Shown here one piece after another: positions 8,071 to 17,449 of a stretch of DNA of 64,000 bases. The translations under genes and the position numbers were made by a program. Below the pieces are notes generated by a model. That model saw nothing but the letters and a program-made list of their open reading frames with translations, was not told the origin of the DNA and searched no databases. Numbering within the stretch: the stretch's first letter is position 1; each line of letters starts with the position of its first letter. This stretch comes from UBA9620 sp965220695 (lineage in GTDB: Bacteria; Acidobacteriota; Vicinamibacteria; Vicinamibacterales; UBA8438): contig OZ244838.1 of assembly GCA_965220695.1 (NCBI GenBank), positions 5,084,001 to 5,148,000 of the forward strand, given 5' to 3'.

Positions 8071-8493
8071 TCAGAGGAATGTCCGCTGCAGCGACTGGAT
8101 GAACGCGATGCCGGGCACGTTCTTGCGACTCAGCCGATCGTCGTTCGTGATGAACAGATCCGTGCCGGCCGCCGCCGCGCACGCCAGTTGTATCGCGTCG
8201 GGCGCCCGGATCGATCGATCTCTGCGGATCGCGGCGAAACGGGGCGCGGCGCGCGCATCGAAAGGCAGCACGGTAACGCTCGCTTCCATCGCCCGCAGGT
8301 AGCGGTCCCGCAGTGCGTCGTCGCCCATTTCGACCGGCTTGACGAGCAGTTCCCCGAGCGTCAGCGCCGACGCCAGCAGTTCGTCGTTACGTTCGATCAT
8401 CCGCCGCCGGAGTGCCACGACCGACTCGGCGCGCGCGCCCTTTCCCTCTATCAGGTACACAAACAGGTTGGTATCCCAGAACACACGGCTCAC
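8071..8493 (-). CDS. vapC: PIN-domain ribonuclease toxin (VapC family)
   Basis: The 140-aa protein has the PIN-domain acidic set: D7 in FWDTNLFVY, E48 in TLGELL, D99 in RAPDAIQLA and D118/D119 in FITNDDRL. These bind the metal that cleaves RNA, usually tRNA or rRNA in this family. The start GTG 8493 is supported by GGAGGG seven bases upstream. It overlaps the TGA of the upstream gene as GTGA, the usual coupling of antitoxin and toxin. Regulation is probably by the pair binding its own promoter. The toxin itself is ordinary; the partner is not a typical small AbrB or RHH antitoxin. Confidence 0.85.
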   Translation of the reverse strand: MSRVFWDTNLFVYLIEGKGARAESVVALRRRMIERNDELLASALTLGELLVKPVEMGDDALRDRYLRAMEASVTVLPFDARAAPRFAAIRRDRSIRAPDAIQLACAAAAGTDLFITNDDRLSRKNVPGIAFIQSLQRTFL

Positions 8494-8975
8494 GACCAGC
8501 CCTCCCGCAGCCGCCGGACATAGGCGTCGGCCTCTTCGTCGGCCCAAAGCGTCTTGCCCAGTCCGTGCATCGAGAGGATGGGGTCGGTCGGCGTGCCGGG
8601 GGCGTCACCGACGTACACCGTGCGGTACCAGTCGATCAGCGGGCGGTACGCGGGCGGGAGCTGGTCCTTCCGCGGAACGTCGTTGCCCCGGCGATCCGGG
8701 TGGTGCTGATCGCCGGGTCTGAAGAGGCGCCGGCGCCCGCGCGCGGTCTCGAACAGCAGGCAGCGCCGCCCCGGATTCGGCCGCTTGTTGGCGACCGCGT
8801 GATAGGAGACGTGCATCTTGACTCCCGGGCGTAGCGATCCCGGACCTGCAAGCCGTTCTGCCCGCCCGATGATCTCCGCCACCGTGAAATCCTGCCGATC
8901 GGGATGCTCGCGGTGCAACAGCGCCGTGGCGATCCAGGCTTCGTCCGCGACGCGCAGCGTGTCGTTCATGGCCAT
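8490..8975 (-). CDS. Probable antitoxin partner of VapC, winged-helix-like
   Basis: The 161-aa protein lies directly upstream of the PIN toxin and overlaps it by four bases. Residues 1-100 contain an N-terminal helical part (ADEAWIATALLHREHP, FTVAEIIGRAERL) then MHVSYHAVANKRPNPGRRCLLFETARGRRRLFRPGD, which looks like the DUF7669-type winged-helix module. The tail, ILSMHGLGKTLWADEEADAY, resembles toxin-wrapping tails of VapB proteins. I infer an antitoxin made of a DNA-binding N-half and a toxin-binding C-tail. Two ATGs compete, 8975 and 8969; the first is given. An AT-rich direct repeat about 45 bases upstream could be its operator. Confidence 0.6.
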   Translation of the reverse strand: MAMNDTLRVADEAWIATALLHREHPDRQDFTVAEIIGRAERLAGPGSLRPGVKMHVSYHAVANKRPNPGRRCLLFETARGRRRLFRPGDQHHPDRRGNDVPRKDQLPPAYRPLIDWYRTVYVGDAPGTPTDPILSMHGLGKTLWADEEADAYVRRLREGWS

Positions 8976-9018
8976 GTCCTGCTCGCCCTCTCTCGGTTGT
9001 CGGTCGATTGCCGGCGAC

Positions 9019-9056
9019 AGTATATCAAAATATCAATGGAATTTATGATTATTCAG
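9019..9056 (-). promoter_or_regulatory. AT-rich promoter/operator of the toxin-antitoxin pair
   Basis: This short AT-rich block stands out from the GC-rich background. ATATCAA occurs twice with an eight-base period (9022-9036). Read on the minus strand it offers TATACT as a -10 box at 9019-9024. No good -35 is visible. The repeats are a plausible binding site for the antitoxin. Confidence 0.45.
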
Positions 9057-9092
9057 ATCCGCGGACACTCTCGCCCAAACATACTGTCAACT

Positions 9093-9427
9093 CTGCTGGG
9101 CCGCCGGAAGAAGCCTGAGGCGTAGGCCGCGCATGCGCATGGCGCAACAGCGGTCCCGGCGCCGCGGGATCTGGATGGGAACAAATGCGGGCGGCGAAGT
9201 CGGCGAGCGTCAGCCGTGTCAGCACGTACGCCCCAAGTTCGACAACGACCGTCAGGATGGCGACCGTCGCGACTGATCGGAAGATCACGAACTGGATCCC
9301 GACCGCGATTCCGACGACGACAGCGAGAATCAGTTCGAAAACCAGCGTCAGGGAGGTTCGGTCCGGCGGCGTCTGCCTGCCGAACGGGACCCCGGCGATC
9401 AGCCTCAGGCCCACTCCCAGATACAGG
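9093..9427. repeat. 335-bp direct repeat, left copy (broken gene ends)
   Basis: This aligns without gaps to 18893-19227, an offset of exactly 9,800 bases. I count about 24 mismatches in 335 positions, roughly 93% identity. It carries the last residues of the DUF6116 gene (LLGRRKKPEA) on the plus strand and, on the minus strand, about the last 100 residues of the ABC permease encoded at 18885-20594. Homology stops abruptly on both sides. Both gene pieces are non-functional here. The two copies bracket the Wadjet operon and the RelA/SpoT gene. Confidence 0.9.
9105..9427 (-). pseudogene. 3' fragment of an ABC permease gene
   Basis: The minus-strand frame reads YLGVGLRLIAGVPFGRQTPP and continues through the family's last two membrane segments to HAHARPT, matching the end of the intact permease at 18885-20594. 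The first four fifths of the gene are absent and the normal stop is lost, so the frame runs on into unrelated sequence. It is a relic and not a gene. Confidence 0.8.
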
Positions 9428-9662
9428 GTTTCGCTACGCAACCACCACGGCATCCCGCGGCATGACGCCGAGAAGCGGCGTGTACCGGGCTGGATGAACC
9501 GCGCGATCCAAACCGCAACGGAGCAACCCGTGGCGCAAGACTCCGGACACGATGGGACAGCCCGCGGGTCGCAGCACACGGCTCAGTCCGGCTGTGCACC
9601 GTGACCGGGCGGGAAAGCTCCAATATCATCTATCGTCGGATGTACGGAGAGTGGATTGCAGT

Positions 9663-11093
9663 ATGGGTCGGTTTGAGAACGAATCCCGAGAGTACCTGAC
9701 ACGCCAGCAGCGAAACCTGCTGCTGGCCGAACCGATCGCACGGCTGTCGCTCGATCGCCGCGTGATTTTCCGGGACGACCCCGCGATCGCCGATCGTCTC
9801 GACTTCCAGTACCTTGCGCTGAGCGCGATTGATTTCGTCATGGAGCGCTCGGCGATCGAATCGGGCGCACCGCCGGCCGGGATCGTGGACCATGTCGCCG
9901 GCGAGGCGACGCGCATCATGCCGACCCTCACGGAGGAACAAAGCCGCAAGGTTGGTCAGGTAATCCTCGATCATCTCGCCAATGCCCGCGAAGGCCACAA
10001 GGCGTTCCGCGCCGAGTACTACGACAGGGAACGAGGCGACTTTTCGTTTTACGACTTCCGGCTGCTCATCCTCTTCACCGCCTCCGACCAGTCGGTCAGG
10101 TTCAAGTTGGGCGGAGGCGCCCAAACCCTGACGCTCGCCATGCTCGACATTGCTCCCGAGTTCGCCCAGGAGGCCGAGGCGATCATGATTCGCAAAGCGG
10201 TCGAACGCGGCCACTTCCGGGACGCGCACACGCTCGCCCAGCGTTCGCGCATGCGCTCCATCCACTACCAGCAGTTCATCGACGACCGGCTGTTCCAGGC
10301 TCGCCGCGCCGCCGATCGCATCGTCTGGAGCGAGGACGTCCTGCCCGAGCTCGACGATGCCCGCACGCACCTGCGCGACCGGCGGAAACATGAAGCGGCG
10401 ATCATCGATTCCATCCGGGAGCACATCCCGCACGCGCGCGACGACACCCGGGACCATCTCGTCGACATCATGAGAACGATGGAGGATTGCCACGAGCGCC
10501 ACGCCGCCCTGTTCGGCCGCGTCATGACCGCCTCGGAGGAGTTTCGCCGATTGCAGGTACATGCGTTCCAGGCACGTCACAAACAGAACGTGCCCGATCT
10601 CGAGGATCGCATTCTGGTCCCGCTGCTCGCCGCGCCGATGAGCGTGACCTCCGGTATGAGCGACGAGATCGGTATCGTCTTCGCTGCCCCTTCCCCGCCG
10701 CGCCTGTACGATTTGGCGTTGCTCTTCGCGAGCTGCACGCGCCCGAGATTCCGCCGCGACCCCGCCGTCGCGGACGACGCGGGCGATCTCGTGCGGCTTC
10801 AACGGGTGCCTCCGGAGTTCGACGCCAGCGAGATCCGGGCAGCACAGGATTGGCTGATCCGGGCGATCGCAGCCCGCACGCGTCTGGACATGAAATCGGC
10901 GATCCGGGAGGCCGAAGATCAGGGACTCGCGGAGTCCACCCTGCGTTGCGTGCTGTTTCTGATGCTGCGGTCGTGGTGTCCGGAGGATGATCCGCTGGGC
11001 GTCATCGCCTCGATCGACGGAGTAATCGCCCACGAACGCGCCGCGGGCGATAACCTCATGCTCGCGAAGGACGCCTTGCGATGGCGGACTTGA
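9663..11093 (+). CDS. jetA: Wadjet subunit JetA-like (kleisin/MukF-like)
   Basis: The 476-aa protein is mostly helical, with a winged-helix-like N-terminus and long amphipathic helices, as expected for the kleisin of a MukBEF-like SMC complex. It starts MGRFENESREYLTRQQR and has no enzymatic motif. The assignment comes from its place as first gene of a compact four-gene operon with JetB-, JetC- and JetD-like products, the layout of Wadjet plasmid-defence systems. Its last 13 bases overlap the next gene. ATG 9663 is given; GGAG lies about 13 bases upstream, rather far, and a GTG at 9651 in the same frame is an alternative. Confidence 0.75.
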   Translation: MGRFENESREYLTRQQRNLLLAEPIARLSLDRRVIFRDDPAIADRLDFQYLALSAIDFVMERSAIESGAPPAGIVDHVAGEATRIMPTLTEEQSRKVGQVILDHLANAREGHKAFRAEYYDRERGDFSFYDFRLLILFTASDQSVRFKLGGGAQTLTLAMLDIAPEFAQEAEAIMIRKAVERGHFRDAHTLAQRSRMRSIHYQQFIDDRLFQARRAADRIVWSEDVLPELDDARTHLRDRRKHEAAIIDSIREHIPHARDDTRDHLVDIMRTMEDCHERHAALFGRVMTASEEFRRLQVHAFQARHKQNVPDLEDRILVPLLAAPMSVTSGMSDEIGIVFAAPSPPRLYDLALLFASCTRPRFRRDPAVADDAGDLVRLQRVPPEFDASEIRAAQDWLIRAIAARTRLDMKSAIREAEDQGLAESTLRCVLFLMLRSWCPEDDPLGVIASIDGVIAHERAAGDNLMLAKDALRWRT

Positions 11094-11833
11094 GGCACCT
11101 GAGCACGGCCCAGAAGGCAGTTCTCCTCCTCAAAAAGGGTCTGTTGCCGCGGGCTTCGGCGCTGCGCGGCGACGCCGACTATCAACAGTTGCTGGCGCTG
11201 TGGAGGGCCGACCCGGAATTCCGGACACTCGTGCACGACATCGCTCCGATGCTCGATCTCAGGGTGATCGATGTGCTCGACCACGCGATCGTCCTCGCAC
11301 CACTCGGCACCGACAGCGTGTTTGCCGCCACGCTTACGGATGTGCGTCGGGGGCTCGGCGATATGTCGCGCGGCACCCTCGCGCTCATCCATATCGCCAT
11401 AGCCGCGACCTTTTTTCCCACCGCTACGGTCCTGACCGGCGCGCAAGCCGACAACGCCGATGTGTCCGCCTCGCCGGCGCGCGTTGCGGCTCTTCTTCGC
11501 GAGCACTGTCAGCGTCTGGAGGCACAAGCAAGTGATGATCCGGACTTGGAAGAGGCCGGGCTCGTGGAAGCCTGGCGCGAGCTCGCTCGCATGCCGGACA
11601 CTACTCCCGACGGCAGCCAGCGCGCAGCGATGAGCTCGCTCGCCGGCATGGTCAAGCTCGTTCTCAACCAGTTGTACGACCACGGGATGGTGCGGACCCT
11701 CGAGACAGCGGAAGGCGAGGTCTACATGGCGACGCCGCGCTATCGGCTACAGGTGCGCGAGCTCGCGGCCAACGAGCTGTTTGAACGTTGCTCCGCCGTT
11801 CTGCCTGGATTCCTCGACTCCGGGGGTCGGTAA
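11081..11833 (+). CDS. jetB: Wadjet subunit JetB-like (MukE-like)
   Basis: The 250-aa product lies between the kleisin-like and SMC-like genes, overlapping the first by 13 bases and abutting the second (TAAATG). It is helical with a C-terminal winged-helix-like segment around LNQLYDHGMVRTLETAEGEV and VRELAANELFERC, in keeping with MukE/KITE proteins that bind the kleisin. The protein has no catalytic motif. The size is usual for JetB. Identification rests mainly on operon position, size and fold-like features; sequence similarity cannot be searched here. Confidence 0.7.
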   Translation: MADLRHLSTAQKAVLLLKKGLLPRASALRGDADYQQLLALWRADPEFRTLVHDIAPMLDLRVIDVLDHAIVLAPLGTDSVFAATLTDVRRGLGDMSRGTLALIHIAIAATFFPTATVLTGAQADNADVSASPARVAALLREHCQRLEAQASDDPDLEEAGLVEAWRELARMPDTTPDGSQRAAMSSLAGMVKLVLNQLYDHGMVRTLETAEGEVYMATPRYRLQVRELAANELFERCSAVLPGFLDSGGR

Positions 11834-14800
11834 ATGCGGTACCTCACGCGGATCCATCTTTCCGACTGCGGCTGGCATGAGGCGTACTACCCGGGCACCA
11901 CGATAGATCTTCGCGATCCCCGGACCGGACAGCCCAAGCACACCGTGTTCAGCCTGGAGAACACCGGTGGCAAGACCTCTTTTCTGTCGCTCGTGTTGAG
12001 CTGCTTCGACACCCACGAGAAGCGGTTCCTGAAGACGCTGATCCGTCCGAACCAGAGATTCGGCGACTACTTCGGAAGCGTACCCGCGTTCATCGTGGTC
12101 GAGTGGGATCTCTCCGGCGGTCAGGGGAGCTTCCTGGAACCGGAGCGCCTCGTCACCGGTCAGGTCGTCGTGCCGCGCGGCGAGGGCCGGCAGCGGGAAC
12201 TCGAACGGCGCTTTTTCACGTTTCGAACCGCGCCGGGCGTCGCGTTCGACGGCATCCCCGCGCCCGGTCTCGAGGGTTTCGAAGAGTACGGCCGGTTGAA
12301 TGGCCATGGCGATGTGCAGCGTTGGCTCCATGAGATGCGGTCCAGCCACCCCGGAAATTTCCAGGACTTCGTCAGACACAAGGATTGGAAGCGCAAGCTC
12401 GCCGAAGAGAAGATTGACACCGAGCTGATCGCCGCCCAGGTCGATTTCAACCGCAGCGAGGGCGGTATCGAGGATTTCCTGAATTTCCGGAACGAGTCGC
12501 AGTTCGTGCGCAAGTTCCTCTCGATGACCGTGCCCGTCTCGGAGGCCGGCGCGGTGCGCACGGTTCTCGCCGAGCATGTCGGCAGACTCTCGGATCTGCC
12601 TCAGCTCGAACGGCGCCGAGATGCGCTGCGCCATCTCGAGGAACGGTTCGCCCCATTCGTCGAGATCGCCGGCGCGCTGCAATCGGCAGACCACGAGGTC
12701 GCACGCCGGGTCCGCCACACCTCGAACCTCAAGGCGGCTCTGGCCGAGCATGGCAAGGACGCGTCGCAGCGGGCCCGCAAGCTTGCCGAGCAGGCGTCCG
12801 GGCACGAGACCGCCGCCAGGGAGGCTGCGGCAAAGTGCCGAGAGGCTCGGGTTCTGCACGCCTCTGCGCTGGTCGAGGTGGTGCGTCGCAAGCATGAGGA
12901 GGCCAAGGCTCTGGCCGAGACGTGCGAGCGGGAGCTTGACAAGGCGCATAGACGAAAGGGCCTCCTCGCGGGCGCGATGGCGCTGCGAGAAATCCTTGAC
13001 GACCGCGCACGAAGCGACGCGCTCCGGCGCGCGATCGACGCGCAACACGCCGACCTCCAGCCGCGGCGCGACGAACTATACACAGTCGGCGCCGAACTTG
13101 AGGCCTCTCTCGGTCAACGCGCCGAGGATCTGCGAGAACGTCAGCGTGCCCGAACGGCCGAGGCCGGGGAGCTGAGGTCGGCGGCCCGCGACGCAGACAG
13201 GGTGAGAGCGGCCGCCGATGAGAGCGGCCGCACAAACCGGCAGGCGGCGAGCCGGATCGAGGGAGACATCGAGCACGCGCACAATTTCCGTATCGGCTTG
13301 GAGCGCGAGCATGTCCTCGATCCCGACGAGAGCGCCGAGGCGGCATCGCAACGGCATGCGGAAGCCGCGCGATCCGCTGCGGACGAGGCCCATGAGCTCC
13401 GCCGCCAAGCGGATGCGAAGGACCATAAGGCGAAGGAACGCCTGCAAATCCAAGCTGAACTGAATGCCGAGCGCTCCGGTCTCGAAGTCGAAATCAAGTC
13501 CGCGCGAGAACGGGTCCAGGAAGGCGAGGCGAAACGCCGGGCTCTTGCCTTTCATTCAACCATCCTCAAGCTGACCGGCGAGAGCGAGGTCGACCCGGAT
13601 GCGGACGGCGTTGCCCGTGTGCTGCGGCAAGCCAGGAGCAAGAGCGTCGACGCGCTGCGCGATACCGAGCGGCGGCAAGAGGTGTTCGAGGCGGACCGCG
13701 AGTCCCTGGAAGCCACCGGTCTCGCTTCCATCGACAGGGATGTCCGGGCCGTCGCCGACCGGCTGCGGGAATCCGGCATCCGGGACGCCCAGCCCTATGC
13801 CGCCTACCTGTCCGAGATTCTCCGGTCGCCAGGGGAGGTCCGCCGGTTTGCCGAGCTCGAGCCCGCCCGCTTCGTGGGTGTCGCCGTGCCCAATCGGGAC
13901 TCCTTGAACCGCGCACGTGAAGTACTGCAGCCCCTCCCGTCCCTGAGCAGACCGGTGGTCGTTGCCATTGCCGGCGACATCGCCGGGGATGCGCCGGGCG
14001 ACCGGTTCGTCCTGCCTGTCGACGAGGCCGCCGCCTACGACCGTGCCGCCGCTCGAGAGCTGCAACGCCGAATCGAAGATTCCCTGGCCGAGATCGCCGA
14101 ATCGATCCGCGCGGAGCAGGATCGCATCGAACATCTGGAGTCCACGCTTCGAGACCTCGACGCGTGGCGGGAACGATTCGGGAGCGGCCGTCTCGAAGAG
14201 GCGCGGCGCGGCATCGAGCAGAAAGAAGCGCGGGTGCTGGAGATTGAAGGCGAAATTGAAGCTCTATCGGAGCGGGTCGCAGCCGATGAGCGCGGCGCCC
14301 GTGCGTGCCGCGAGCGGGCGGGCGAGACCGAAGGGCAGACCCACGCATGCGCGGAACATGAGCGGCGGGCTCGTGAGCACCACAAGAACTGGGAAGCGCG
14401 GATCGAGGACTGGCACGTGGCGCGGCTTCGCCACGAGCACGCGGCTCGAGCCTCCGAGCAGCGCGCAAAGGAGAAGGAAGCGGAGCGGGTTGCGCTCAAC
14501 CAGGAGGCTCGCGATCGGGAGGGACAGGCGACGGGAGCGGGGGAGCAGGCCGCGAGCTTGGAACGCGAGGCGAGGGAGATCGCCTATACGACGTCCGGCG
14601 GGCGGGCTCGTGACAATCTGGATGCATTGCGCCGCGACTACCGGCAGTGCCTGGACACGCTGTCGAGCCTGGAGGGAAGACAAGTCGATCATCTGCACGG
14701 CCAAAAGACCGAGATCGACCGGACGCTCGCGGAGAAGGAAGAGCGCTTTGAAACGGAGTTCGGCGATCTCGGCCGCATCGAAGTCGAGGCCGAGGCCGCG

Positions 14801-16210
14801 TGCGACGGTCTTCGGGAGGCTGCGCATGTTGCCGAGACAGCCCTCGAAACGGCGCGGACCAAAGCTGCCGGTGCTAGCAGCGATGCGCTGAGCGCCGGCA
14901 GGGAGTACCGCTCGGAAAAGGAGCAACGAACCAAGGAGGTCCACCCGGAGCAGCTTGTCGACCTGCATGCTCTCGACTCGGAAGGGATTGGCGGTATCGT
15001 GCCGCGGGCAGACCAGACCATCGTGGAGCAAGAGGCTCTCGAGAAGCAAGAGACCAGTGCCGCACAACGTGCACGCATGGAGGCCGAACGGGACGAGCGT
15101 CTGGCAAAGGATTGCGAGAACTGGGTTGACACCCTCGGCGGCGTTCTGGGCGATGAATCCACGCCGCCGGAAGGCGTGAAGCTTCCCCGCGCACAGGAGA
15201 TCCCGACGCTTGTCAACGCCGCTGTTTCAATTCTAAGACAGGCGCAAGACGCATTGAACGAGGCGCGTGGCAGCGTGTACGCAAGCTATGAGGAGATTCG
15301 CAAGTTCACGAGTTCCGACGCGTTCAGGCGGCTCGAGAGCGAGCGCGAGGTCGCTGCGCACCTGCGGGACAACGAAGCGTTGGCCGCAGCGGCCAACGCA
15401 CGCAGGACGGCGGGCCTGATCGAGGACCGTTTGAAGACCATCGAGCATGACCTGTCGCGTCTCGACGACGATCTCCAAGCCTGCGTCGCCGAACTGGAGC
15501 GCCTGCTGGGTACGGCCGTGCACATCGTGCGAAGGATGGTCCGTGATGGGCGAATTCCGGACGATGTTCCGCGTTTCGGCGGCCAACTGGTATTCCGGAT
15601 GAGCGCCGACCTGTCGCGCGTCGCGGGGACGCAGCGCGAGGAGATTCTGCGGAGCTATGTATGCGATCTGGCCGAGGCCGACCGGGTCCCCGAGACGGGA
15701 CAGGACATCGCCACCGAGCTGATTGACCGCATGACGGCGGCGCTCGGCCGCGAGACGCTCGGCATCCGGCTTCTGAAACCAAAGGGCGAGGGCGACACCG
15801 AACATATGCCGATCGACCAGGTGACGGTCTCGGGCGGCGAGCTCCTGACGGCCGCAATGATGATCTATCTCGTCCTCGCGCGGCTGCGGGCAGAGTCGAT
15901 GCATGGGGGTGCGGGTGAATCCGGCGTTCTCATCATGGACAACCCGTTGGGCAAGGCGAACAAGGCGCTGCTGCTCAAGACGCAGATCGGCCTCGCGGAC
16001 GCCATGGGGATTCAACTCTTCTACACGACCGGCGTTCAGGACACGAGCGCACTCGCCGAGTTCGAGAATATCGTTCGCTTGCGTCGCAACCGCCAATCGC
16101 GCAGCACGGGTCGCATCCACGTAGAGGTAGAGGCGATGCGTACCCACATAGACAAACGAACAGACAGCGAAAGCGCACGGGCCGCGACCGCTACGGAGAC
16201 GGCGGAATAG
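11834..16210 (+). CDS. jetC: Wadjet subunit JetC-like SMC ATPase
   Basis: This 1458-aa SMC/MukB-like ATPase should form the DNA-loop-extruding motor of the complex. Walker A is ENTGGKTS (K47-T48) in the N-terminal head. Long Ala/Glu/Arg-rich coiled coils run from about residue 260 to 1250, broken near 620-740 by a globular hinge-like part (ARFVGVAVPNRDSLNRAREV). The signature VSGGE is at 1332-1336 and Walker B LIMDNP at 1366-1371. The residue after the Walker B Asp is Asn rather than the usual Glu. This may be normal for the JetC branch with a 'DNP' motif, or the catalytic acid may lie elsewhere. At 1458 aa it is longer than the 1100-1250 aa I would expect. The start abuts the JetB stop. Confidence 0.8.
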   Translation: MRYLTRIHLSDCGWHEAYYPGTTIDLRDPRTGQPKHTVFSLENTGGKTSFLSLVLSCFDTHEKRFLKTLIRPNQRFGDYFGSVPAFIVVEWDLSGGQGSFLEPERLVTGQVVVPRGEGRQRELERRFFTFRTAPGVAFDGIPAPGLEGFEEYGRLNGHGDVQRWLHEMRSSHPGNFQDFVRHKDWKRKLAEEKIDTELIAAQVDFNRSEGGIEDFLNFRNESQFVRKFLSMTVPVSEAGAVRTVLAEHVGRLSDLPQLERRRDALRHLEERFAPFVEIAGALQSADHEVARRVRHTSNLKAALAEHGKDASQRARKLAEQASGHETAAREAAAKCREARVLHASALVEVVRRKHEEAKALAETCERELDKAHRRKGLLAGAMALREILDDRARSDALRRAIDAQHADLQPRRDELYTVGAELEASLGQRAEDLRERQRARTAEAGELRSAARDADRVRAAADESGRTNRQAASRIEGDIEHAHNFRIGLEREHVLDPDESAEAASQRHAEAARSAADEAHELRRQADAKDHKAKERLQIQAELNAERSGLEVEIKSARERVQEGEAKRRALAFHSTILKLTGESEVDPDADGVARVLRQARSKSVDALRDTERRQEVFEADRESLEATGLASIDRDVRAVADRLRESGIRDAQPYAAYLSEILRSPGEVRRFAELEPARFVGVAVPNRDSLNRAREVLQPLPSLSRPVVVAIAGDIAGDAPGDRFVLPVDEAAAYDRAAARELQRRIEDSLAEIAESIRAEQDRIEHLESTLRDLDAWRERFGSGRLEEARRGIEQKEARVLEIEGEIEALSERVAADERGARACRERAGETEGQTHACAEHERRAREHHKNWEARIEDWHVARLRHEHAARASEQRAKEKEAERVALNQEARDREGQATGAGEQAASLEREAREIAYTTSGGRARDNLDALRRDYRQCLDTLSSLEGRQVDHLHGQKTEIDRTLAEKEERFETEFGDLGRIEVEAEAACDGLREAAHVAETALETARTKAAGASSDALSAGREYRSEKEQRTKEVHPEQLVDLHALDSEGIGGIVPRADQTIVEQEALEKQETSAAQRARMEAERDERLAKDCENWVDTLGGVLGDESTPPEGVKLPRAQEIPTLVNAAVSILRQAQDALNEARGSVYASYEEIRKFTSSDAFRRLESEREVAAHLRDNEALAAAANARRTAGLIEDRLKTIEHDLSRLDDDLQACVAELERLLGTAVHIVRRMVRDGRIPDDVPRFGGQLVFRMSADLSRVAGTQREEILRSYVCDLAEADRVPETGQDIATELIDRMTAALGRETLGIRLLKPKGEGDTEHMPIDQVTVSGGELLTAAMMIYLVLARLRAESMHGGAGESGVLIMDNPLGKANKALLLKTQIGLADAMGIQLFYTTGVQDTSALAEFENIVRLRRNRQSRSTGRIHVEVEAMRTHIDKRTDSESARAATATETAE

Positions 16211-16211
16211 C

Positions 16212-17246
16212 ATGTCCGACTTCGAGGACGAGCTCCGCGCGCTCGGCAGGCGCCGGATCGGATTGCCGGAGCTGCGCGCCGCCTATCTCCGCGCGCATCC
16301 GGAAGCCCGGGATGCGCCGGACCTGCGACGGCTTCTTCTCGACGCGCTGCAAGCGCTGGAGCGCGACGGGGTGACGGAGCTTCCGAAAAAAGGTTGGGAC
16401 GAGTCCGGGAGCCCTCCGTTGCCTCGAACCGCGAGGCTGCGCGTTGCCGCGAGCGCCCGGCGAACCTGCAGACCCTACGCTTGGCTACCGGCGTTGGCCT
16501 TCGCAGCCGACGAGCGTCATCCCGGGCGGCGGGCGGATCTGCAGGCCATCAACGCCTTCCTCCTTTCCGTGCGTGAGAGGAGCTTTTTTCCCGTTCCGGT
16601 AAACGAGCGCTCGCTGCAGGTTTTCGGTGACGAGAAGCGGCTCGACCAGCTCCGCAAGGGTGGCTCGACCCTGTTCGAAGGGCGAATCTCACTCGATGCT
16701 CTCAGGTGCTATCCGGTTGCGCCTCCGCTTCCATACGAGACGCCGGAACGACCTGCGCCGGGAAGGGCGATCCTCGTGCTGGAGAACTATCACTCCTTTG
16801 ACAGCTTCCGCCGGTGGAATCAGAAAGCAGCGCTCTACGCCGCGGTAGCATACGGTGGCGGCAATGCTTTCCGGCAGGGAGCCGGCAACCTTGACGATCT
16901 GATCGCCCGCACCGGCGCCGATGGCGCCCTGTACCTGGGCGATCTCGATCCCGCCGGGGTGCAGATATTGATCGGCGTCAATGCTCGTCGGCAAGTCGAG
17001 GGACGGGCACCATTGCGCCCGCATCGCGGCCTTTACAGATGGTTGCTCGCGCATGGCTATCGGCGCCCATTGGAAGTGGCGCCAAGAGCCGAGCTGGTTC
17101 AGAGGCTGGAGGAGGCCTTCCCGGCCGACGTTGTGAGCGCGCTCGTTGATCTTTGGTCGGGACGCGAGCGTATCCCGCAGGAAAGCTTCGGTCTGCAACA
17201 GCTCGGCGGACAGGACGCCGCGATTGCCAATCCCGATGCCGCCTGA
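16212..17246 (+). CDS. jetD: Wadjet subunit JetD-like Toprim nuclease
   Basis: The 344-aa protein ends the operon, one base after the JetC stop. Its C-terminal half is a Toprim domain: E191 in ILVLENYHSFDSF and D244-x-D246 in LYLGDLDPAG, the metal-binding glutamate and DxD pair of topoisomerase VI A/Spo11-like enzymes. The N-terminal half is a winged-helix-like DNA-binding region. In Wadjet systems JetD is the nuclease that cuts small circular DNA after extrusion by the SMC motor. All Toprim residues are present, so the subunit should be active. It is followed by a convergent RelA/SpoT-domain gene. Confidence 0.8.
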   Translation: MSDFEDELRALGRRRIGLPELRAAYLRAHPEARDAPDLRRLLLDALQALERDGVTELPKKGWDESGSPPLPRTARLRVAASARRTCRPYAWLPALAFAADERHPGRRADLQAINAFLLSVRERSFFPVPVNERSLQVFGDEKRLDQLRKGGSTLFEGRISLDALRCYPVAPPLPYETPERPAPGRAILVLENYHSFDSFRRWNQKAALYAAVAYGGGNAFRQGAGNLDDLIARTGADGALYLGDLDPAGVQILIGVNARRQVEGRAPLRPHRGLYRWLLAHGYRRPLEVAPRAELVQRLEEAFPADVVSALVDLWSGRERIPQESFGLQQLGGQDAAIANPDAA

Positions 17247-17449
17247 ATATTCCCGGCGCAAGGCCGCGCGTTTGTTGCACCGGCGGTCTGACTGGCGGCC
17301 CGTTTTCCACATTCCGGTCGATCGACGTGACCATCGGGCAGGTTGCAAGCGGCGCCGGGTCGCGGTCGACAAGCACCGATACGGTCCCGGACCGTGCCGC
17401 TGACAAGTGGGATACCGTCGTCAGGTTGGAAGCGCGACTCCGGCGCCAT

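Noticed and set aside
9049..9579. A 176-residue protein on the minus strand
   Set aside because: Only the middle is homologous to the permease end; the start and end are unrelated read-through, so it is a pseudogene fragment.
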